Assembly (NCBI RefSeq): GCF_003667565.1
Contig: NZ_RCUX01000005.1
Span: 1 to 64,000, forward strand
Origin: Mycetocola tolaasinivorans
GTDB lineage: Bacteria > Actinomycetota > Actinomycetes > Actinomycetales > Microbacteriaceae
DNA length: 64,000 nt
Direction of reading: 5' to 3'
Positions 27,945 to 36,391 of this stretch are shown piece by piece. The number at the start of each line of letters is the position of its first letter. Within the stretch, counting starts at the first letter, position 1. Under the pieces are notes generated by a model that made no database searches, was not told where the DNA came from, and saw only the letters and a program-made list of their open reading frames with translations. The translations under genes were made by a program, and so were the position numbers.

Positions 27945-28931
27945 CTAGGCTTCGAGCGGGCCCTGGTCGACCAGGCGGCGGGCGGTGCCCGCATCCACGA
28001 TCAGGTCGGTGATGAGTCCCGCGGCAAGTGCACCGCGGAGTGTGCGCAGCTTGCCGGAGCCGGAGACAACACCGACACGGCGAGAGATGCCGCGGAGCAC
28101 GTCGAGGCTGGGGCCGGAGGACCGGTCATTGAGTGCGATGTTGTCGCTGCTGCCATCTTCGCGGTAGAAAACGGTGGCGATGTCACCGACGACACCGTCC
28201 TCACGCATCACGCCGAGGTCCGCATCGTCGATGTAGCCGGCGACGTAGAGGTGGCTGGGCACATCGGAGTAGGTGGAGCCGAGACCGAAGACGGCGATGT
28301 CGAGCGCCTTCTGGCGTTCAACCACGCGGCTGACGCTGCGCTCGCGCCACATGGCGGTCTTGGTGTTGGGGTCGTCAAAGACGGCCGGCACGGGGAACTG
28401 CTGAATTGCCGCACCGAAGGCCGCACCGAAGCGCTGCAGGATCTCGCTCGCGTAGGCGATACCCGTGGTGCGTGGGTTGGCGGCACCGTTAAGCTGCACG
28501 ATAAGGGAGTTGTGGGTGGGCTTCGACGAGAGGTTGCGGGATACCGCGCTCATCGTGGAACCCCAGGCCACACCCATCGACATGTTGGAGTCGAAGAAGC
28601 CACCGAGGATGCGGGCCGCGTAGAGAGCTACGCGGTCGAGGCGGTCGACGTCGCTGATCTGGTCCGGCACGGAGACGACGTGAGCGACCACACCAAACTG
28701 CTGGCGGATGTCATTCTCCAGCTGGCGCGGGGCATCCAGCGGTGAGCGCACCTGGATTTCGACGAGCCCGGTTTCGCGGGCGTGGCCGAGGAGGCGGGAC
28801 ACGCTGGAGCGCGAGGTGTGCAGCTCTGCGGCGATCGCATCCATGGTGAGGTCCTGCAGATAGTAAAGCTGCGCGGCCGTGAGGGCGTCGCGAGTTTTCC
28901 CACTGAGGGAGAACGATTCGGGAACCGACAT
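27945..28931 (-). CDS. SorC/DeoR-type sugar-binding transcriptional regulator, probable regulator of the glycerol genes
   Basis: 328 residues: an N-terminal helix-turn-helix (about 22-60; TMDAIAAELHTSRSSVSRLL) and a C-terminal SorC effector-binding domain (about 75-328; AWGSTMSAVSRNL, LNGAANPR, VFGLGSTYSDVPSHLYVAGY, GVVGDIATVFY). The SorC domain binds phosphorylated sugars or polyols; here glycerol-3-phosphate or dihydroxyacetone phosphate is a reasonable guess. It is divergent from glpD-glpF-glpK across a long regulatory gap, which supports a glycerol role. Confidence 0.86.
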   Translation of the reverse strand: MSVPESFSLSGKTRDALTAAQLYYLQDLTMDAIAAELHTSRSSVSRLLGHARETGLVEIQVRSPLDAPRQLENDIRQQFGVVAHVVSVPDQISDVDRLDRVALYAARILGGFFDSNMSMGVAWGSTMSAVSRNLSSKPTHNSLIVQLNGAANPRTTGIAYASEILQRFGAAFGAAIQQFPVPAVFDDPNTKTAMWRERSVSRVVERQKALDIAVFGLGSTYSDVPSHLYVAGYIDDADLGVMREDGVVGDIATVFYREDGSSDNIALNDRSSGPSLDVLRGISRRVGVVSGSGKLRTLRGALAAGLITDLIVDAGTARRLVDQGPLEA

Positions 28932-29368
28932 TGGTAAAACTCCTTGCGCCGTGCGGCCGCGTGAGGGGCCGGTCAGGTGGCGGATGTATTGCGGGTGTGA
29001 TGTGCGGGCCCGCGTGGTGGTGCGGGATCACCGCGGTCACCGTCGCAAGACTTCCCTCCGAGCTTAACCATTTTTTTTGCCCACGTGTGCGCGGCGGTCG
29101 GTCTGGGGGTCAAGAATGCATCGCGTCAACACGGTGGGTATGTCGGCGCTGGATGATGTTTTCCGATGAAACCAAGGATATTGCACGTTGGGTGGCGGCG
29201 TTGACGCGCAGGCGCGGCCGATGCGGCGCAGGGTCTGAGGGACGCCCGCTCCGGTCCGCTCTGGGAGGTCGAACATACGCGGCGGGCGAGCGTACCGCTT
29301 TCTGGGGGCAGAGGGTGCGCGACAACCCCTATCGCGTCCTGGATGCTTGTGTCGGCATATCTTCGTGC

Positions 29369-29390
29369 TCGCGACGGGGTTTAGTCGCGA
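29369..29390. repeat. inverted repeat TCGCGAC-N8-GTCGCGA
   Basis: Perfect 7-bp arms (29369-29375 and 29384-29390) in the middle of the sorC/glpD gap. It could be a protein-binding site or a small hairpin; it is followed by AAAAT rather than a T-run. Confidence 0.45.
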
Positions 29391-29529
29391 AAATCACCGA
29401 ATTTTGCCCCGTTGTGGCACGAAGGGAGCCCCGCGCCCGATGGGGCAATCGATGCGCAATCGGCAACTATTCCGCGTGATTCCGGGCGTTTACCCGCCGT
29501 TCATCAGGATAACGATCGTTGAGAAATTG

Positions 29530-29548
29530 TGCACCAACATTGGGTGCA
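29530..29548. promoter_or_regulatory. candidate operator 1 of the glycerol locus
   Basis: TGCACCAACATTGGGTGCA: 6-bp arms TGCACC/GGTGCA. A related TGCAC/GTGCA site occurs about 200 bp downstream. The long spacing between paired sites suits DNA looping by a tetrameric SorC-type regulator. Confidence 0.5.
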
Positions 29549-29676
29549 TGTGTGTTTTTATAACGGTCGAATGGCGGGTGTGGGCACCGATTTTGAGGGG
29601 CGGGGGAGTGCTTCCGTGCGGGTGAATGGAAGTCGGTCGGTGTGTGACGTCCCGCGTAACGATGCGGAAAAACCCT

Positions 29677-29704
29677 TTGCAAAGTGCCAATCGGCTACTA
29701 GGTT
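29677..29704 (+). promoter_or_regulatory. candidate glpD promoter
   Basis: TTGCAA (29677-29682) and TAGGTT (29699-29704) are separated by 16 bases. This would start transcription near 29711, giving a leader of about 140 bases before glpD. The operator at 29735 would then lie just downstream of the start site, a repressing position. Confidence 0.45.
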
Positions 29705-29734
29705 GTGATCCAAGAACATGTGTTATCGGCTCGC

Positions 29735-29748
29735 TGCACATTCGTGCA
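29735..29748. promoter_or_regulatory. candidate operator 2 of the glycerol locus
   Basis: TGCACATTCGTGCA: perfect 5-bp arms with a 4-base centre, sharing TGCAC/GTGCA with the site at 29530-29548. A further GTGCA half-site lies about 20 bp on. Probable target of the SorC-type regulator. Confidence 0.5.
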
Positions 29749-29850
29749 TTGGCTTTGCGCCTTTCGTGCAGGTGGGTCACAATCGGAAAGAACCGACGAC
29801 GGGGTTGCCGCCGCCGGGGGAAATCGAGAGTTTCGAAAAGGGGTAACACC

Positions 29851-31584
29851 ATGCAGGATCAGGTAGGGAACCCGGGCACCGCTCGCGCCACGGTGGATGC
29901 TGTCCGCGCTACGCCGCGCGCAGACGTCCTCATCATCGGCGCCGGTATCAACGGGATTGCCACCTTCCGCGACCTCGCTCTCCAGGGTGTCAACGTGACC
30001 CTGATCGAGCGAAACGACTTTTGCTCGGGCGCCTCGGCTGCCTCGAGCCACATGATCCACGGTGGCATTCGCTACCTGGAGAATGGCGAGTTCCGACTCG
30101 TACAGGAATCCGTTCAGGAGCGTAACTCCCTGATCAAGATCGCCCCCCACTACGTCAAGCCGCTGCCGACCACCGTGCCGATCTTCTCGACCTTCTCGGG
30201 TATGGTCTCCGCGCCGATGCGCTTCCTGACCCACAAGCAGGGCAAGCCGAAGGAGCGCGGTGCCGCGCTCATCAAGATGGGGCTCATCATGTATGACTCC
30301 TTCTCCCGTGACGGCGGCTCGGTTCCGCGCCACCGCTTCCTGGGGAAGAAGAAGACCCTCGCCGAGCTGCCGCAGCTCAACCCGGGCCTGAAGTACACCG
30401 CCACCTACTTTGACGCCTCGATGCACGACCCGGAGCGCCTCGCGCTCGACGTCATGCACGACGGTCTCGCAGCCGGCCCGCACGCTCGCGTCGCCAACTA
30501 CGTTGAGGCCGTAGGCTCCACCGAGTCCGGTGCGATCACCCTGCGCGACCGCGTCACCGGCGAGGAGTTTGACTTCACCGCCGACGTCGTGGTCAACACC
30601 TCCGGCCCCTGGACCGACCTCACCAACGGCGCCTTCGGTACCCCGACCACCTACATGGGCGGAACCAAGGGTTCGCACATCGTGCTGGAAAACGACGAGC
30701 TGCTCGCCGCAACCGGTGGCCGCGAGATCTTCTTCGAGCACAACGACGGCCGTATCGTGCTGATCTACCCGCTCAAGGGCAAGGTCATGGTTGGTACCAC
30801 CGATATCAACGCCGACCCGCGTGAGGCCGCCGTCTGCACCGAGGAGGAGGTGGACTACTTCTTCGACCTGGTGAAGCACGTCTTCCCGAAGATCTCGGTC
30901 GACCGCTCGCAGATCATCTACCGCTTCAGCGGCATCCGCCCGCTGCCCGGCCACGGTGACACCCAGCCCGGATTCGTTTCGCGTGACTACCGCATCGTCG
31001 AAACCGCGGTCGGCAAGACCCCGCTGCTGAGCCTCGTCGGCGGAAAGTGGACCACCTTCCGCGCCCTCGCCGAGCACCTCGCCGGCGACGTGCTGAAGGT
31101 CCTCGGTCGCGAGCGCACCGTGTCGACCGCCGGAATGGCGATCGGCGGCGGTAAGGACTACCCGCGCGATGACGCTGCCCGCGCCCGCTGGGTATCCGCC
31201 AACCGCGGCCTGGTTACCGACAAGCGTGCCGACGCACTGCTTGAGCGTTACGGTACCCGTGCCGCCGCCCTCATCGCCCAGCTCCCGGCCGACGAGCACG
31301 TGCTCGCCAGCGCCCCGGACTACAGCGTCGAGGAGCTCGCAATCCTGGCCACCGAAGAGCGCGTGGTCACCCTGCTTGATGTTCTCCAGCGCCGCACGAG
31401 CCTCGCCTTTACCGGGCGTAGCTCTCACGCGGTTCTCGTCGACGTGGCCGAGGCCATCGCGCCGGCACTGGGCTGGGACACCGAGGCGACCGAGCGTGAA
31501 GTCGCTCGGGCCGCAGAATACCTGAGCTGGGCTCACGGCATCACCGATTCCCGCGCAGGCGGAAAGAAGTCGGTGAGCGCCTAG
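29851..31584 (+). CDS. glpD: glycerol-3-phosphate dehydrogenase (aerobic, FAD-dependent)
   Basis: 577 residues. The N-terminal FAD-binding fold reads LIIGAGINGIATFRDLA, then SGASAASSHMIHGGIRYLE, the VVNTSGPWTD motif and GIRPLPGHGD. A helical GlpD C-terminal domain (about 430-560) completes it. It oxidises glycerol-3-phosphate to dihydroxyacetone phosphate and passes electrons to quinone. The ATG at 29851 follows AAAAGGGG; the frame is open upstream to 29626 but without family sequence. First gene of glpD-glpF-glpK. Confidence 0.95.
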   Translation: MQDQVGNPGTARATVDAVRATPRADVLIIGAGINGIATFRDLALQGVNVTLIERNDFCSGASAASSHMIHGGIRYLENGEFRLVQESVQERNSLIKIAPHYVKPLPTTVPIFSTFSGMVSAPMRFLTHKQGKPKERGAALIKMGLIMYDSFSRDGGSVPRHRFLGKKKTLAELPQLNPGLKYTATYFDASMHDPERLALDVMHDGLAAGPHARVANYVEAVGSTESGAITLRDRVTGEEFDFTADVVVNTSGPWTDLTNGAFGTPTTYMGGTKGSHIVLENDELLAATGGREIFFEHNDGRIVLIYPLKGKVMVGTTDINADPREAAVCTEEEVDYFFDLVKHVFPKISVDRSQIIYRFSGIRPLPGHGDTQPGFVSRDYRIVETAVGKTPLLSLVGGKWTTFRALAEHLAGDVLKVLGRERTVSTAGMAIGGGKDYPRDDAARARWVSANRGLVTDKRADALLERYGTRAAALIAQLPADEHVLASAPDYSVEELAILATEERVVTLLDVLQRRTSLAFTGRSSHAVLVDVAEAIAPALGWDTEATEREVARAAEYLSWAHGITDSRAGGKKSVSA

Positions 31585-31593
31585 GGCTCGCTC

Positions 31594-31627
31594 GTTCGGG
31601 GCCCGGGCTGCGGCCCGGGCCCCGAAC
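31594..31627. terminator. hairpin between glpD and glpF
   Basis: A 15-bp perfect inverted repeat (31594-31608 with 31613-31627), 10 bp after the glpD stop and within the presumed glpDFK transcript. There is no T-run, so it may act as a partial terminator or an mRNA stabiliser that sets different expression levels. Confidence 0.6.
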
Positions 31628-31684
31628 ATCACACACCAACGTGGCGACCAGGGGTCGTCATGAAAACAGAAAAGGAAGGTCAAC

Positions 31685-32449
31685 GTGGACGTATCTTTAG
31701 GAACGGTCTTTCTCTCCGAAGCTTTCGGTACGGGAATGCTCACCCTGCTTGGTGGGGGTGTAGTTGCAAACGTGTTGCTGGCCAAGTCCAAGGGACTGGG
31801 CGGCGGCACCCTGATGATCAACTTCGGTTGGGGCCTCGCGGTCTTCGCCGGTGTGATCGTCGCGTTCAACTCGGGTGCACACCTGAACCCCGCGGTTACC
31901 CTGGGTATTCTTACCTCCGGTGCTGACCACTACGCGGCAAACGTGCCGGTGAGTGTCGGAGCGACATTCACCTACTTCGCCGGTCAGTTGATCGGTGCCA
32001 TCATCGGTTCAATCTTCATGTACCTGGCGTACAAGAAGCACTTCGACGCCACCGAGGACAAGGGCGTAAAGCTCGGCGTCTTCTCGACCGGCCCGGAGAT
32101 TCGCTCCTACACCTGGAACCTGGTCACCGAGATCATCGCGACCTTCGTGCTGGTCATCGTGATCCTCGGCTTCAACCACCAGGGTGAAACCGGGGGTCTG
32201 GCCGCAGTGGGCGCGCTGCCCGTTGCATTCCTGGTTGTGGGTATTGGTGCCTCGCTCGGTGGACCCACCGGTTACGCGATCAACCCCGCACGTGACCTCG
32301 GCCCGCGTATCGCGCACGCCATCCTGCCGATCAAGGGCAAGGGTTCCAGCGACTGGGGCTACGCCTGGGTTCCCGTTGTGGGCCCGATCATCGGTGGTGT
32401 ACTCGCCGGTGTGCTCTCGCCCGTGCTGCTCCCCGTCATCGGAGCCTAG
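31685..32449 (+). CDS. glpF: glycerol uptake facilitator (aquaglyceroporin)
   Basis: 254 residues, six membrane helices and both NPA half-helices: HLNPAVTLG (about 61-69) and INPARDLGPR (about 199-208). The acidic residue after the second NPA is typical of glycerol channels rather than water-only ones. The GTG start at 31685 follows AAAGGAAGG. It lets glycerol diffuse in for trapping by GlpK. Confidence 0.95.
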   Translation: MDVSLGTVFLSEAFGTGMLTLLGGGVVANVLLAKSKGLGGGTLMINFGWGLAVFAGVIVAFNSGAHLNPAVTLGILTSGADHYAANVPVSVGATFTYFAGQLIGAIIGSIFMYLAYKKHFDATEDKGVKLGVFSTGPEIRSYTWNLVTEIIATFVLVIVILGFNHQGETGGLAAVGALPVAFLVVGIGASLGGPTGYAINPARDLGPRIAHAILPIKGKGSSDWGYAWVPVVGPIIGGVLAGVLSPVLLPVIGA

Positions 32450-32463
32450 TAACACACTTGGCG

Positions 32464-32496
32464 CGGGCGGATGCTAAGCAAACGTGCATCCGCCCG
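32464..32496. terminator. hairpin between glpF and glpK
   Basis: CGGGCGGATGC (32464-32474) pairs with GCATCCGCCCG (32486-32496), 15 bp after glpF. An AT-rich stretch (CTTATATTTAG) follows, which may include a promoter for glpK. Confidence 0.55.
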
Positions 32497-32559
32497 TGCC
32501 ACCCTTATATTTAGTTCCCCTCATAGACACTGCAGTTTCTGAACTTAGGAGTTAAGAAC

Positions 32560-34074
32560 ATGGCCGACTACGTCATCGCTATTGATCAGGGCACCACCTC
32601 CTCACGTGCGATCGTTTTTGATCACTCCGGGAGCATCGTCTCCACCGGACAGCTCGAGCACGAGCAGATTTTCCCGAAGGCCGGTTGGGTTGAGCACGAC
32701 CCGAACGAGATTTGGAACAACACCCGCGAGGCCATCGGACAGGCACTGTCCAAGGCCAACCTCACCCGTCACGACATCGCCGCTATCGGTATCACCAACC
32801 AGCGCGAGACCGCCGTCATCTGGGACAAGAACACCGGCGAGCCCGTCTACAACGCCATCGTCTGGCAGGACACCCGCACCCAGGATATCGTTGACCGCCT
32901 CGCTGCCGACGGCGGCGTAGAGCGCTTCAAGAAGACCGTGGGTCTGCCCCTGGCCACCTACTTCTCCGGCACCAAGATCGTCTGGATCCTGGAAAACGTC
33001 GAGGGTGTTCGTGAGCGTGCCGAGGCCGGCGACCTCCTGTTCGGCACCACCGACACCTGGGTTCTGTGGAACCTGACCGGCGGCACCGAGGGCGGCATCC
33101 ACGTCACCGACGTGACCAACGCCTCGCGTACCCTGTTCCTGAACCTCGAGACCCTCGAGTGGGATGACGAGATTCTCGCCGCGTTCAACGTGCCGAAGTC
33201 GCTGCTCCCGACCGTGAAGTCCTCCTCCGAGGTCTACGGCCACGCCGACAGCCACTCGCTGCTGCGCGAGACCCCCATCGCCGGTATCCTGGGCGACCAG
33301 CAGGCCGCCACCTTCGGTCAGGCCGCGTTCGACAAGGGTGAGGCCAAGAACACCTACGGCACCGGTAACTTCCTCATCTTCAACACCGGTGAGGACATCA
33401 TCCACTCGGATAACGGTCTGCTGACCACCATCGGTTACAAGATCGGTGACCAGCCCACCCACTACGCACTCGAGGGCTCGATCGCCGTCACCGGATCGCT
33501 GATCCAGTGGCTGCGCGACAACCTGGGCCTGATCTCCTCCGCCGCCGAGGTTGAGGAACTGGCCCGTGGCGTGGAAGACAACGGTGGCGCCTACTTCGTG
33601 CCCGCCTTCTCGGGTCTGTTCGCTCCGTACTGGCGCTCGGACGCCCGTGGTGCACTGGTGGGCCTGACCCGCTACGTGAACAAGGGACACATCGCCCGTG
33701 CCGCGCTTGAGGCCATCGCCTACCAGACCGCCGAGGTGCTGGACGCCGTGAACGCCGACGCCGGGGTGGACCTCACCGAGCTGCGCGTTGACGGTGGCGC
33801 CACCGCCAACGACCTGCTGCTGCAGTTCCAGGCCGACATCCTCGGCGTGCCGGTTGTGCGCCCGGTGGTCGCCGAGACCACCGCACTGGGTGCCGCCTAC
33901 GCCGCGGGCCTCGCCGTTGGTTTCTGGAAGGACACCGACGACCTCGCCAAGAACTGGCAGGAGGACAAGCGCTGGGAGCCGAGCATGGACAAGGACGAGC
34001 GTGACCGCCTGTACCGCAACTGGAAGAAGGCCGTCACCAAGACCTTCGACTGGGTGGATGAGGACGTCAACTAG
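32560..34074 (+). CDS. glpK: glycerol kinase
   Basis: 504 residues, standard length. The FGGY-kinase features are all present: [13 protein letters not shown] at the N-terminus, [22 protein letters not shown], the adenosine-binding YGTGNFLI and the C-terminal [10 protein letters not shown]. It phosphorylates glycerol to glycerol-3-phosphate, the GlpD substrate and probable inducer of the regulator. The start has TTAGGAG nearby. It is the last gene of the glp cluster, followed by a strong terminator. Confidence 0.97.
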   Translation: MADYVIAIDQGTTSSRAIVFDHSGSIVSTGQLEHEQIFPKAGWVEHDPNEIWNNTREAIGQALSKANLTRHDIAAIGITNQRETAVIWDKNTGEPVYNAIVWQDTRTQDIVDRLAADGGVERFKKTVGLPLATYFSGTKIVWILENVEGVRERAEAGDLLFGTTDTWVLWNLTGGTEGGIHVTDVTNASRTLFLNLETLEWDDEILAAFNVPKSLLPTVKSSSEVYGHADSHSLLRETPIAGILGDQQAATFGQAAFDKGEAKNTYGTGNFLIFNTGEDIIHSDNGLLTTIGYKIGDQPTHYALEGSIAVTGSLIQWLRDNLGLISSAAEVEELARGVEDNGGAYFVPAFSGLFAPYWRSDARGALVGLTRYVNKGHIARAALEAIAYQTAEVLDAVNADAGVDLTELRVDGGATANDLLLQFQADILGVPVVRPVVAETTALGAAYAAGLAVGFWKDTDDLAKNWQEDKRWEPSMDKDERDRLYRNWKKAVTKTFDWVDEDVN

Positions 34075-34091
34075 TCCGTCAGCACTTCATG

Positions 34092-34129
34092 CCGCCGCCG
34101 CCACTCTTCAGTGGCGGCGGCGGTTTTTT
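34092..34129 (+). terminator. Rho-independent terminator of glpK
   Basis: A 13-bp perfect stem (CCGCCGCCGCCAC with its complement), 6-base loop and a run of six T. This is the clearest classical terminator in the window. Confidence 0.93.
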
Positions 34130-34176
34130 ACTAGGGTGAGGCTGTTGAGACGTACCGACGGTCGAGGGGGATTTTC

Positions 34177-34425
34177 ATGGGCAACACCATGGTGTCGGGC
34201 TGGCATATCTTCATCTTTCTGGGTGTTCTCGCGCTGTTTGCCTCCTGGATCTACGCCATCGTCGTGACCGCGCGGGATTCCCACCTCTCGACTGCCGAAC
34301 GCGCCATCTGGATTGTGTTGCTCATTGTTTTCCAGGTGTTCGCCCTCGCTGCCTGGACCCTGGATCGCTTCCTGCGTCGCCTTCGCCGAGGTGGCCGGGG
34401 CGCGACCGCTACGCCGACCCCGTAA
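34177..34425 (+). CDS. small membrane protein, PLDc_N-like
   Basis: 82 residues with two membrane helices (WHIFIFLGVLALFASWIYAI and WIVLLIVFQVFALAAW) and a basic tail. The pattern fits the two-helix N-terminal domain of cardiolipin synthase/phospholipase D proteins, which also occurs as stand-alone actinobacterial proteins of unknown role. Its 3' end overlaps the convergent Nramp gene by 17 bases. Confidence 0.75.
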   Translation: MGNTMVSGWHIFIFLGVLALFASWIYAIVVTARDSHLSTAERAIWIVLLIVFQVFALAAWTLDRFLRRLRRGGRGATATPTP

Positions 34426-35662
34426 CGGTCAGATAGATCAGCGCGATGTTGAGCAGGACGATCGCCGCCACCACGATCGCGGTGATGATGCGCATCGGCG
34501 CGCGGTTGACGAACTCGCCCATGAGCGAGCGCTGTGCCGTGAGATACGCGAGTGGAATGAGCGCGAACGGGATGCCCACCGAGAGCAGAACCTGGCTGAG
34601 AACCAGCGCGAGGGTGGGATCAAAGCCCACGCCCAGGACGATCAGCGCGGGAATGATGGTGATCACGCGGCGAACGAGCAGCGGGATGCGCACGCGCAGC
34701 AGGCCGTCCATGATGGTGGCACCCGCGTAGCAGCCCACCGAGGTGGAGGCGAGCCCGGAGGCGAGGAGCCCGATCGCGAACACCACGCCCACGACCGGGC
34801 CGAGTGCCGCGGTGATCGCCGCGTGTGCGCCCTCGATCGTGTCGGTACCCTCGACGCCGGGCAGCGCGGAGGCCGCGAGCAGGAGCATCGCGATGTTCAC
34901 GCCCCCGGCGAGTACCAGTGCGAGCCCGACGTCCCAGCGGGTGGCGCGCAGCAGGCGGTGGATCCGGCCAGGCTCGGTGGTGACCCCGTGACGATCTCGC
35001 GCGAGCGCCGAGTGTACGTAGATCGCGTGCGGCATGACCGTGGCGCCGAGCATGCTCGCGGCGAGCAGCACGGTCTCGGTGCCCTCGAAGCGGGGCACGA
35101 GACCGCCGGCGACCCCGCCCCAGTCGAGCGGGGAGAAGAAGAGGCCGCCCACAAAGCCGATGGTGATGATCACGAGCATGCCCACAATCACGAACTCAAA
35201 CGGGCGCTGCCCGCGGCGCGACTGTACCGCGAGCAGGATCATCGAGACCACCCCGACGATGATGCCGCCGAGCAGCAGGGGAGTACTGAACAGCAGGTTG
35301 AGCGCGATCGCGCCGCCGATGACCTCGGCCAAGTCTGTTGCGGCCGCGATGACCTCGGCCTGCACCCAGTACGCCAGCCGCCCGGCGCGCGGCAGGCGCT
35401 CGCCCAGGAGCTCGGGAAGGCTCTTGCCGGTCACCAGGCCGAGCTTCGCCGAGAGGTACTGCACCAGCACGGCCATCACGTTGGCGATGACGAGCACCCA
35501 CACCAGCAGGTATCCGTAGCCGGCACCGGCCGAGAGGTTGGCTGCCACGTTCCCGGGGTCCACATAGGCGATGGCTGCCACGAAGGCCGGGCCCAGCAGG
35601 GCAAACAGGCGTCGTTCGGGGGCGCGTACCGGGCGCGTAGGGGCGGGTGCTGCGGAGCTCAT
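34409..35662 (-). CDS. mntH: Nramp-family divalent metal (Mn2+/Fe2+):H+ symporter
   Basis: 417 residues, about eleven helices. The two metal-site motifs are intact: DPGN in helix 1 (AAIAYVDPGNVAANL, about 30-44) and MPHAIYVHSAL in helix 6. The Met in the second motif favours Mn/Fe over Mg. It imports manganese or iron driven by protons. A palindrome just upstream of the start looks like a metalloregulator operator. Confidence 0.93.
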   Translation of the reverse strand: MSSAAPAPTRPVRAPERRLFALLGPAFVAAIAYVDPGNVAANLSAGAGYGYLLVWVLVIANVMAVLVQYLSAKLGLVTGKSLPELLGERLPRAGRLAYWVQAEVIAAATDLAEVIGGAIALNLLFSTPLLLGGIIVGVVSMILLAVQSRRGQRPFEFVIVGMLVIITIGFVGGLFFSPLDWGGVAGGLVPRFEGTETVLLAASMLGATVMPHAIYVHSALARDRHGVTTEPGRIHRLLRATRWDVGLALVLAGGVNIAMLLLAASALPGVEGTDTIEGAHAAITAALGPVVGVVFAIGLLASGLASTSVGCYAGATIMDGLLRVRIPLLVRRVITIIPALIVLGVGFDPTLALVLSQVLLSVGIPFALIPLAYLTAQRSLMGEFVNRAPMRIITAIVVAAIVLLNIALIYLTVTGSA

Positions 35663-35682
35663 GCGCTCACACTAGCACCAAA

Positions 35683-35700
35683 ATTTCGGCGCACCGAAAA
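35683..35700. promoter_or_regulatory. candidate metalloregulator operator upstream of mntH
   Basis: ATTTCGGCGCACCGAAAA: arms TTTCGG (35684-35689) and CCGAAA (35694-35699) extended by A/T on both sides, 21 bases before the mntH start. Position and symmetry suggest a DtxR/MntR-type repressor site; no regulator gene is nearby. Confidence 0.5.
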
Positions 35701-35745
35701 ATGTCGCAGTGGGGGTGAAGGTGGGAATGAAGGTTGGAACGAAAA

Positions 35746-35773
35746 CGGGCACCCGAGGAAGCTCGGGTGCCCG
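35746..35773. terminator. terminator downstream of the Ohr gene
   Basis: A 12-bp perfect stem CGGGCACCCGAG/CTCGGGTGCCCG with a 4-base loop, 30 bp after the Ohr stop. On the minus strand it is followed by TTTTCG. Confidence 0.8.
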
Positions 35774-35802
35774 CTTTATTGGCGATATTGCGCCGCAGGG
35801 GA

Positions 35803-36231
35803 TTAGGCGACGACGGTCTCGATCTCGACCTTGATGTTGCCGCGGGTGGCGTTGGAGTACGGGCACACCTGGTGGGCGAGGCTCACGAGACGCTCGGCCT
35901 CGGCCAGCTCGATGTCGGCGATCTCGACGTGCAGGGCTGCGGCGAGGCCATAACCGCCCTGGCCGTTGGGGAAGATCGAGATGTCGGCCACGACGGCCGA
36001 GTCGGTCAGGGTGATCTTCTCGGCGGCGGCCACGGCCTTGAGTGCAGAGTGGAAGCAGGCCGACCAGCCGGCGGCGAAGAGCTGCTCGGGGTTGGTACCG
36101 CCGCCACGGCCGCCCATCTCGGTGGGCACGGCGAGGGTGAGGTCGAGGTTTCCGTCGCTGGAGACGACACGGCCCCCGGCGCGGCCGTCGCCGGTCGAGG
36201 TGGCTACGGCGGTGTACAGGGTTTCAGACAT
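35803..36231 (-). CDS. ohr: organic hydroperoxide resistance protein (Ohr/OsmC family)
   Basis: 142 residues. The two redox cysteines are in conserved contexts, SACFHSAL (about Cys58) and [12 protein letters not shown] (about Cys123), and [10 protein letters not shown] is the Ohr/OsmC signature. It reduces organic peroxides with thiol (lipoyl) electrons. It is divergent from a TetR-family gene, with an 8-bp inverted repeat between them. Confidence 0.92.
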   Translation of the reverse strand: MSETLYTAVATSTGDGRAGGRVVSSDGNLDLTLAVPTEMGGRGGGTNPEQLFAAGWSACFHSALKAVAAAEKITLTDSAVVADISIFPNGQGGYGLAAALHVEIADIELAEAERLVSLAHQVCPYSNATRGNIKVEIETVVA

Positions 36232-36270
36232 AATCGCGGTTCCTTTTGACGGGGATTCTCGGACAATTCC

Positions 36271-36298
36271 TAGGTAGACGAACTAGTCACTCTACCTA
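36271..36298. promoter_or_regulatory. operator between ohr and the TetR-family gene
   Basis: TAGGTAGA (36271-36278) and TCTACCTA (36291-36298) form a perfect inverted repeat with a 12-base centre containing ACTAGT. Size and symmetry fit a TetR dimer controlling both divergent genes. Confidence 0.65.
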
Positions 36299-36391
36299 TG
36301 AGTTCTATACTGGAACACGAAGCGGAAACACGCAAGCCCACATTCACATTCTCGGTTTCAATTCAGGAACCGATCGGCCGAGGAGAGCAGC

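Larger units (their letters stand above)
28932..29850. other. 919-bp regulatory gap between the SorC-type regulator and glpD
   Basis: No gene with family resemblance or consistent codon bias was found on either strand. The region is lower in GC than its surroundings, especially 29480-29800. It holds an eight-T run near 29071, several inverted repeats (annotated separately), AACGATCGTT near 29511-29520, and the glpD promoter. A small regulatory RNA or an unusually long glpD leader is possible but unproven. Confidence 0.6.

Noticed and set aside
29064..29625. Possible small genes in the sorC-glpD gap
   Set aside because: Frames there are Arg/Cys/Trp-rich, lack ribosome sites and do not show the third-position bias of neighbouring genes.
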